NCBI GenBank assembly: GCA_947259375.1 | Contig: CAMYLZ010000010.1 | Location: 1-64,000 of the forward strand | DNA: 64,000 bases | Source: an uncultured Parvularculaceae bacterium | GTDB taxonomy: Bacteria; Pseudomonadota; Alphaproteobacteria; Caulobacterales; Parvularculaceae | Reading direction: 5' to 3' | Shown: positions 58,423-64,000 of the stretch, one piece after another | How positions within the stretch are numbered: position 1 is the stretch's first letter | Layout of the letters: every line of letters starts with the position of its first letter | Program-made: the position numbers and the translations under genes | The notes under the pieces: generated by a model | Told to the model about the DNA's origin: nothing | Seen by the model: only the letters and a program-made list of their open reading frames with translations | Databases searched by the model: none

Positions 58423-59135
58423 TATTGCGCCGCCCTGCGCCCGAAGACGCGGCTTTGGGGGTTGACCATGGCGCCGTCATCCGCCGCGCGATATCCGCCA
58501 TCCGCCCGTTGCAGGCGTTCGTCGAGATATTTCCAGAGCGCGGAAATCTCCTGCGACGACTGGCAGAAAGGATCGATCTCCATCACCGTGCGCCCGTCGA
58601 TCATCGACGCGGCGAAATCGACCCGGTGGTGGATGGTCACCGGCGCCACCGTGCCGTGCTGCGACAGGGCGACAGCCGCCTCGGAGGTGATCCGGGCGCG
58701 TTGCGTCGCGCCATTGACGACAAAGATCAGCGGCTTGCCGCGTGCTTCGGCGATATCGACCGTCGGCCCGACGGCGCGCAAATCATGCGGGCTCGGCCGC
58801 GTCGGGGCGACGACGATATCGGCAAAGCTCACCACTTCGGAGATCGCCCGCGTCACCGCCGGGGGCGTGTCGATCACCACCAGCTTGAACCCTTCGTCGC
58901 GGGCGCTGTCGAGATCGTAGAAAAGGTTTGAGAAAACCGACTGGATAAAGGCGGGCGCGGGATCCTTGCGCGCATTCCACCATTTCGCCAGCGACCCTTG
59001 CGGATCGGTGTCGATCAACGCCACCGGTCCGGCGCCCTGGCGCTCCGCTTCAACCGCAATATGGCCCGACAAGGTCGTCTTGCCCGATCCGCCTTTTTGC
59101 GAAGCAAATACGATGACCCGCATCGATGACAGCAT
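58422..59135 (-). CDS. ParA/MipZ-like ATPase
   Basis: A 237-aa Walker ATPase: VIVFASQKGGSGKTTLSGHIA with deviant Walker A, DTDPQGSLAKWWNARKDPAP, Walker B-type LVVIDTPPAV, and VAPTRPSPHDLRAV. Orphan, not beside parB. ATG 59135 is supported by GGAGG; an ATG at 59123 also exists. It probably positions a cargo (protein cluster or plasmid-like locus) with its RHH partner. Confidence 0.9.
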   Translation of the reverse strand: MLSSMRVIVFASQKGGSGKTTLSGHIAVEAERQGAGPVALIDTDPQGSLAKWWNARKDPAPAFIQSVFSNLFYDLDSARDEGFKLVVIDTPPAVTRAISEVVSFADIVVAPTRPSPHDLRAVGPTVDIAEARGKPLIFVVNGATQRARITSEAAVALSQHGTVAPVTIHHRVDFAASMIDGRTVMEIDPFCQSSQEISALWKYLDERLQRADGGYRAADDGAMVNPQSRVFGRRAAQ

Positions 59136-59336
59136 GCGCCCTCCAGAACATCACGCCAGCTTGTGCACTCAAGGTCGATTGTGACGCGCGCGCGTTAACG
59201 CGTCGCGTGAAACGCAGCGATAATTTTCGTCAAATTGGCGGAAATCCGTGTCTCGGGAGAGATCGCCGGCAGCAGCCTAGATACGCAAGGCCGCCGCCAA
59301 CGAATCCTTTGATACATGAAAGCGATTAATCGAGGT

Positions 59337-60563
59337 TTAAAGCCGGATCTCTTCGTCAAACGCCCTGAGATCGTTAATGCTCTGTATACCAATCTCATCC
59401 CGCACTTTGCTCATCAGCCGGGTGATGTGCGCGATGCGGGGGTTTGTGTCCCAGTCCCAATAGCGCAACACGGCGCGGGCGAAATCGCGAGCCATGGAAT
59501 CGAAGATCGCCAGCAGGCGCTCGGCTTCCTGCGCGGCCTCTTCGCCTTCCCCGGCTTTGGCGAAGAAGTCGTAAAACTCGTCGCGCGGCACGCCGAGGCT
59601 CTTGCACAGGATCGCCATCGGCTCGCCGCCATTATCGCGGACGATGCGGCCCGCGAGATCGCGGCTGACGCCGCCGATCATGGCGATCGCATCGATCACT
59701 TCCTGCGACGGATAACGGCATGCCGCGGCGAGCGTGCGCTTGACGATATCCATCGACACCGGCTCGCCATTGACGCCGCGCGGACGGTGACGGCGTTCGG
59801 CCAGCACCAAAATGTCTTTGACGACCGCATCCGGCTCGCCGCCGCGAAAGACGCGCGGGTAAAGATCCGCAAGCGCTTCCTGCACGACGCCGCGATCAAG
59901 CGCGAAACGGGTGAGGATGCGCCGGCGGCGGTCGCCATCGACCCACCAGAACATCAAAAAGCCATGCGCCGGCTCCAGCTCGCGGCGGCGCAACAACAAA
60001 GCCTGCAATTCCGCATTGACCGCGCTCAGCGCCACCAGCTTGTTCACCGCGCCCGGCGACAGCAGGCATTCGTCCCGCTTCAGCACCAGCTTGCAGACAT
60101 CCATCTCTTCATAAGCGAGACAGGCGTCAGCGATGGCGGTTGAAAGATCGATGCGCCGGGCGATCATCATCCGATGCGCCATGGCGCCTTCGCGCGCAGC
60201 CTCGATCAGCAGCGCTTCAGGAAGGTGATCGGCCCCGCCGATGATCTGTTCGGCGACCGCCGGCTCATCAAGCATCAGCATGCGCGCCAGCGACGGCGGA
60301 CACTCGGCGACCCGCGCGACCCGGCGCGCCAGTTCGGCCCGCAGCGGCGCCTCCACCTTGTCCAGCACCTGCAACAGGATGTCGGCGACCAGCGAACGCT
60401 CATTCGATGAAATCAGGCCGCTTGGCAGGACGACGATATCGGCCAGCTTGCGGACCATCAGCGCGCGCACGCCCGGCCCCGGCGCGCTCAAGGGCGTCAG
60501 CATCGCGCCCGCATCGCCCGTGCGGGGCGCTACGGTCTCGTCAACGGCGTCAATGTCGTTCAT
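59337..60563 (-). CDS. DUF2336 protein, second copy
   Basis: A 408-aa paralogue: VRKLADIVVLPSGLISSNERSLVADILLQVLDKVEAPLRAELARRVA, then DLSTAIADACLAYEEMDVCKLVLKRDECLLSPGAVNKLVALSAVNAELQALLLRR and C-terminal DWDTNPRIAHITRLM. All-helical repeat. ATG 60563 preferred; GGCGGGAT upstream. The DUF2336 family is unique to alphaproteobacteria and unassigned. Confidence 0.9.
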   Translation of the reverse strand: MNDIDAVDETVAPRTGDAGAMLTPLSAPGPGVRALMVRKLADIVVLPSGLISSNERSLVADILLQVLDKVEAPLRAELARRVARVAECPPSLARMLMLDEPAVAEQIIGGADHLPEALLIEAAREGAMAHRMMIARRIDLSTAIADACLAYEEMDVCKLVLKRDECLLSPGAVNKLVALSAVNAELQALLLRRRELEPAHGFLMFWWVDGDRRRRILTRFALDRGVVQEALADLYPRVFRGGEPDAVVKDILVLAERRHRPRGVNGEPVSMDIVKRTLAAACRYPSQEVIDAIAMIGGVSRDLAGRIVRDNGGEPMAILCKSLGVPRDEFYDFFAKAGEGEEAAQEAERLLAIFDSMARDFARAVLRYWDWDTNPRIAHITRLMSKVRDEIGIQSINDLRAFDEEIRL

Positions 60564-60718
60564 ATCCCGCCAGTTTCTATCAAGGACATTCGAAAAGCGT
60601 TGTAACCGGAACACCGTTAACGGGGGATTTCACTTTTCACGCGGGTTTTCCAAGACCTCGCCGGTTCGCAATGCTAGGGTTTCCCCTCCATGAGCTTTTA
60701 AAGGGAAGACATATTCCA

Positions 60719-61036
60719 GTGACCTGTTCCCCCTCTTTTGTCAGATTGACGCCATTTCTCGCCGCCAGCGCGCTGCTCGTATCCGCCTGCGCGACCAATG
60801 CCGATCTGGAGCGCCTGCGCGAAGCGCCCGGATTTACAGCCGGTTACGGCGATGGCTGCGCGACGGCGACGGAAGAAGACAAGAGTTTTTCGACTAAAAT
60901 CACCCGCGACGCCTATGCATTCGACAATGACGAAGCCTATCGCGCCGGCTGGCGGCAAGGCTATCTGGAATGCACCACCCAATCGCCGGAGGCCAAAGAC
61001 GGCGGCCGCATTCTCGGCGAGCGCAACGAATATTGA
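60719..61036 (+). CDS. Small lipoprotein, GTG start
   Basis: 105 aa from GTG 60719, ten bases after AAGGGAAGA. Signal peptide LTPFLAASALLVSACAT with lipobox. Mature part DLERLREAPGFTAGYGDGCATATEEDKSF … NDEAYRAGWRQGYLEC shows a GYxDGC … GWxxGYxxC pattern common to small alphaproteobacterial lipoproteins of unknown function. A bidirectional terminator follows. Confidence 0.82.
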   Translation: MTCSPSFVRLTPFLAASALLVSACATNADLERLREAPGFTAGYGDGCATATEEDKSFSTKITRDAYAFDNDEAYRAGWRQGYLECTTQSPEAKDGGRILGERNEY

Positions 61037-61094
61037 CGCAGCGTTAACCCGCCGGTGCAAACCGCGCGGCCCCCGACCACCCCTGCCGGAACAA

Positions 61095-61126
61095 TAAAAA
61101 AGGCGGCTCATTGAGCCGCCTTTTTC
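61095..61126. terminator. Bidirectional terminator between facing genes
   Basis: AAAAAAGGCGGCTCA-TTGAGCCGCCTTTTT: perfect stem with A and T runs on both sides. It serves the lipoprotein gene and the TPR gene from opposite directions. Confidence 0.93.
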
Positions 61127-61147
61127 CTGTTCCATCATCGCCCGGAA

Positions 61148-62716
61148 TTATTCTTCCTTGGCTTCGTCCTGACCGCCATCCTGGCTGCCGCCGGCGGGCG
61201 CCGTGCCGCGATTGCGCGAGGGCGGGCCGGCCTCTTCCAGCGCCTCGCATTCCGCGCGGCGTTCCGCTTCGGTTGCAAGGGCCGCCGGATCGGCCGGGCG
61301 GTTTTGCAGATCGCGAATGCGCTGATCGCGTTCAAAGCGCGCAAGGTCGTCCTGACAGGCTTCAAGGTTCTGCTGATATTCAAGCCGCAGACCCTGCCAA
61401 TAGGTGTCGACCACCGCATCGATATAGGTGATCCAGTCCTGGGCGCGGCGGCGTGAATTGTCATAGCGCAGCGCGTTCTGGAAGGCCTGACGCGCGCTCG
61501 TCCAGCGCGCGGTGTCCGCCGGACCGGCCTGACTGAAACGCGCGGTGCCGAGCAGCAGCCACGCATCGCCCGTCTCGCGACGCTCCATACGGCCGCGATT
61601 AAGCGCGCTTTCAAGCGCCCTCTGCGCCGCCTGATATTGCTCATCCGCCAGCAGCACCTGACCAAGACGATAATAAAGCTCGCCCGTCGAAGACTGTCCC
61701 GCGGCTTCGCGCAGGATCGGGATTGATTTCTTGTGCTCGCGCGACTGGCTCCAAAGCTGCGACAGCAGGATCAGATTATCCTGATCGCGCTCAATATTGC
61801 CGGCGTTCATTTCACGCTCCAGCAACACCGCCCCGCGATAGGGGTTTTCGAAGAACGAATAATACTGGACCAGCGTGATCAGTTCGCTTTCTTTTTCCAG
61901 AAGGCCGGCCCGATAGGCGACTTCCAGAACCGAAAACGCATCGCGGTCGCGCTCGGTCACCGCATAAGCGCCGGAAAGTTGCGTCCAATATCCTTTTTCC
62001 TCAGGCCAAAAGCCGATCATCCGCTCCAGCAACGCGATCCGCTTGGGATAATTCTGGAGTTCCGAATAAACGAGGTTCGCAAGGTCGAAATAGCCTTTCC
62101 GCGGCTCTTCCATCGCAGCGAGCGCTTTCTCGATCGGGTCGAGCGCGGCGCGATAGTTCGGCGGCTCGATCGAGGCATGCGCCGCAGCCAGCAGGTAATA
62201 GGCGTTCGCGTCGACCGCGACGCCGCATTGCTGCGCCAGCCGGATCCATTCATTGAGGCCGCTGATCGCGGTTGAATAACGCTCAAGCTGGAAATTGATC
62301 TGCGCAATGAAATAGCGAAGCTGATTGTTGCGCGACGGCGGCAGGCCGTTTGAATTCAGCGCCGCCTGCAAATCCTGCAAGGCGCCCGGGAAATCATCGA
62401 GATTGATCCTGACATTCGCCCGCAATTCAAAAACGGTCGCCCGCTCATAGGCGTTCATCGAGTTCCCGCGATTGGCGATCAGCGTATTGAAGCCGCCCAG
62501 TGCCTCGTTGAACTGATCGTTCTGCATGAACTCATAGAGTTTCTGGATCTCCTGGCCGATGCGCGGGGACAGCGTCTTCGAAGCGCCGCCCTCCTCCGCA
62601 TCGCACTGCGCCGGCTGCTGAGCGGCGGCTGGCGAGGCGACAGCCATGACGGCGCCCGCCGACAGAGCTGTAGCTGCAAAAAGCGCCTTCAACGACTTCG
62701 AGCCAATCTGCATCAT
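61148..62716 (-). CDS. Periplasmic TPR protein of the TonB cluster
   Basis: A 522-aa exported protein (signal peptide ending VASPAAAQQ). The rest is TPR-like helical repeats (KLYEFMQNDQFNEALGGFNTLI … LRYFIAQINFQLERYSTAISGLNEW … GELYYRLGQVLLADEQYQAAQRALESAL). The C-terminal ~45 residues are Glu/Gly-rich and disordered. TPR proteins of this kind accompany exbB-exbD-exbD-tonB clusters and stabilise TonB. Last gene of the operon. Confidence 0.9.
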   Translation of the reverse strand: MMQIGSKSLKALFAATALSAGAVMAVASPAAAQQPAQCDAEEGGASKTLSPRIGQEIQKLYEFMQNDQFNEALGGFNTLIANRGNSMNAYERATVFELRANVRINLDDFPGALQDLQAALNSNGLPPSRNNQLRYFIAQINFQLERYSTAISGLNEWIRLAQQCGVAVDANAYYLLAAAHASIEPPNYRAALDPIEKALAAMEEPRKGYFDLANLVYSELQNYPKRIALLERMIGFWPEEKGYWTQLSGAYAVTERDRDAFSVLEVAYRAGLLEKESELITLVQYYSFFENPYRGAVLLEREMNAGNIERDQDNLILLSQLWSQSREHKKSIPILREAAGQSSTGELYYRLGQVLLADEQYQAAQRALESALNRGRMERRETGDAWLLLGTARFSQAGPADTARWTSARQAFQNALRYDNSRRRAQDWITYIDAVVDTYWQGLRLEYQQNLEACQDDLARFERDQRIRDLQNRPADPAALATEAERRAECEALEEAGPPSRNRGTAPAGGSQDGGQDEAKEE

Positions 62717-62788
62717 TATTCCGTGCCTTAAACTTTGTTCCCTGACGAGAACGGAAACTTCCCAATTATCCCCGCGCGCGGCCGGAAA

Positions 62789-63391
62789 TTATCCTTCGCC
62801 GAGCCGGAAGGTGAATTGCGTGACAACGCCGCGACGCCATTGTGCCTGATTATCGACGATCTTCGGCTGATACTTCCAGCGTTCCGCCGCTTTTTGCGCC
62901 GCCCGGTTGAGGCAGCTATTCGAGCTGTCGACCACTGTCACATTGGTCACCTGACCTTCCGGCGTTACATCAAAGCTGATGACGACGGTTTCGACATCAC
63001 CGGCCCGCGACATGCAGCGCTCAGGATATTGCGGTTCGATCCGCACCAGCGGCTGGGCGTCGCGGTCCGGATTGAAACCGGAGCCGACATTCAAATTCGC
63101 CTCGATCGTCGGTATTTCCGCACGCACGCCATCCAGCGCCGGACGGTTGGACGGGTCGTTGACGGCCGGCGGCGGCGGCGGCGGCGCATCGAGCGTCGGC
63201 CGTTTGAATTCCTTGTTCGCCGCATTGATGTCCGTATCGTCAATCTGCGCAGTAATATTCAGATTGATCGCGTCGGTTTCCTCTTCGAGCCGCAGATCGT
63301 TGCTGATCATGCCCGCCATGAAGAGAAACAGACCGGCGGTCACGACCACAGCGCCGGGGACGCCGACTATCATTCGAATGAGTGATCCCAT
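62789..63391 (-). CDS. tonB: TonB-family energy transducer
   Basis: A 200-aa TonB2-type protein: N-terminal helix (VPGAVVVTAGLFLFMAGM), a short Pro stretch (PPPPPP), and the C-terminal TonB domain LVRIEPQYPERCMSRAGDVETVVISFDVTPEGQVTNVTVVDSS … AAERWKYQPKI. The short linker is typical of TonB2. Two cysteines (RCM, NSCL) could form a disulphide in the periplasm. Confidence 0.93.
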   Translation of the reverse strand: MGSLIRMIVGVPGAVVVTAGLFLFMAGMISNDLRLEEETDAINLNITAQIDDTDINAANKEFKRPTLDAPPPPPPAVNDPSNRPALDGVRAEIPTIEANLNVGSGFNPDRDAQPLVRIEPQYPERCMSRAGDVETVVISFDVTPEGQVTNVTVVDSSNSCLNRAAQKAAERWKYQPKIVDNQAQWRRGVVTQFTFRLGEG

Positions 63392-63402
63392 GATCGTTCT
63401 CC

Positions 63403-63813
63403 TTAAACGTCTTCCGTAGAGACGGCGACGTCGGTAATGCCAGTGGCGCGGATCTGATTAACCACCTCGACGAGGAGGCGGGTCTTTGCCGCCGTGTCAG
63501 CCTGAACGACCGCGGTCCCTTTCGGGTTTTCGCGGCGCAACTGCTCGACCACCGACTTCACGCCTTCCAGTTCGACGCGCTCCTTGTTGATCCAGATCTC
63601 GTCTTCTTCCGAGATAGCGACGATGATCGAGGCGAGCTTGCGCTCCGACGCCGTCACCGCGCCCGGCCGTTCGATCTCGACGCCCGGCTCTTTCACGAAG
63701 GTCGATGTCACGATGAAAAAGATCAACATGATGAAGACGATGTCGAGAAGCGGCGTCACGTTGACGTCTTCATCATCTCCGCCGCCTTGAGAAAAACTAG
63801 CTCGTCTCGCCAT
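63403..63813 (-). CDS. exbD: ExbD biopolymer transport protein
   Basis: 136 aa: N-terminal DEDVNVTPLLDIVFIMLIFFIVTSTFVKEPG with the proton-carrying Asp24 in the membrane helix, then a periplasmic peptidoglycan-binding-like domain ending VVNQIRATGITDVAVSTE. Lies 61 bases from the second ExbD gene, with a hairpin between. Confidence 0.95.
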   Translation of the reverse strand: MARRASFSQGGGDDEDVNVTPLLDIVFIMLIFFIVTSTFVKEPGVEIERPGAVTASERKLASIIVAISEEDEIWINKERVELEGVKSVVEQLRRENPKGTAVVQADTAAKTRLLVEVVNQIRATGITDVAVSTEDV

Positions 63814-63836
63814 AACTGTTTCCGCCTACAATTTCC

Positions 63837-63875
63837 GGTCCCTGGCAAACGCCGCGCAGCGCGGCGCGAGGGACC
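63837..63875 (-). promoter_or_regulatory. Intercistronic hairpin between two exbD genes
   Basis: GGTCCCT … AGGGACC (7 bp) closes an inner CGCCGC/GCGGCG stem. It begins in the stop codon of the upstream gene and ends before the next ribosome site. It may balance expression or protect the transcript. Confidence 0.55.
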
Positions 63876-64000
63876 TATTCTTCTTTTTGCAACGCCAGCG
63901 TCACGGGACAGGCGGAATTACAGCCGTCCTGCGCCTGGTCCATCACTTCCACGACCACGCCGGATTCGGACTCTGGAGCGGCGCTGACCAGCACCACGCC
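63875..64000 (-). CDS. ExbD-like protein, 3' part (runs off right edge)
   Basis: The last 41 residues (…VVLVSAAPESESGVVVEVMDQAQDGCNSACPVTLALQKEE) match the C-terminus of ExbD proteins (V-E-V-M-D-Q-A). An unusual CNSAC insert with two cysteines lies where other ExbDs have a short turn. The rest lies outside the window; ExbB is expected there. Confidence 0.75.
   Translation of the reverse strand, partial: GVVLVSAAPESESGVVVEVMDQAQDGCNSACPVTLALQKEE

Noticed and set aside
1-64000. tRNA, rRNA or transposase genes
   Set aside because: No cloverleaf, rRNA-like or DDE transposase sequence was recognised on reading; a tRNA scan could not be run.

Overview
The window is a stretch of GC-rich chromosome from an alphaproteobacterium. 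The main pointers are a Rhodobacter-type gene transfer agent (GTA) head-tail cluster, two DUF2336 proteins, a DnaA-domain-IV HTH protein, a MipZ/ParA-like ATPase paired with a ribbon-helix-helix protein, and a DUF1491 protein. The mix of a TonB/ExbD/TPR cluster with a split Mrp antiporter suggests something near Parvularculales, Hyphomonadales or Caulobacterales. That rank is inference from gene content, because no rRNA is present.

Layout. Bases 1-13358 (minus strand) hold a near-complete GTA/prophage-like operon in canonical order, from terminase through portal, protease, capsid, connectors, tail, tape measure and NlpC/P60 peptidase to the large tail-fibre/TIM-barrel protein, which runs off the left edge. 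Several spacers carry palindromic REP-like elements. A CadC-like regulator with a TPR sensor region and a secreted protein lie divergently at 13.6-16.5 kb. Bases 16.7-24.4 kb look accessory: a YcgN protein, an M28 peptidase whose 3' end is duplicated around a small secreted-protein gene, a thioredoxin-like protein, several tiny proteins below 60 aa, a zinc-finger protein and a secreted Cys-repeat protein. Heptameric (TAGGGAG-like) arrays sit in two 3' UTRs.

Bases 24.4-27.1 kb form a likely regulon: a SufR/DeoR-like regulator with clustered cysteines, a VOC protein and two NAD(P)H-dependent flavin reductases, joined by four copies of a GAAAG-N6-CTTTC palindrome. Bases 27.4-47.4 kb are mostly housekeeping and stress genes: PBP1A, AraC regulator with YHS/VOC/MAPEG genes, DUF2336, PadR, MFS, MarR, two GSTs, a histidine kinase, Pcm, HxlR, tautomerase, cupin, SufE, a TonB-dependent receptor and a DnaA-like HTH protein. 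Bases 47.6-55.9 kb encode an Mrp-type cation/proton antiporter in the order E-F-G-(DUF4040/MbhE)-B-C-D-D-(2-TM protein)-D. Its C subunit carries a His-rich insertion of about 140 residues. Bases 56.2-60.6 kb hold a second SufR-like regulator, two membrane proteins, the RHH/ParA pair and a second DUF2336 protein. Bases 60.7-64.0 kb hold a small lipoprotein and a minus-strand ExbD-ExbD-TonB-TPR transport-energising operon that enters from the right edge.

The most interesting unexplained signals are the four paired operators, the 3'-UTR heptad arrays, the duplicated peptidase end around a cargo gene, the His-rich MrpC insertion, and the repeats inside the GTA operon. No tRNA, rRNA, CRISPR array or recognisable transposase was seen.
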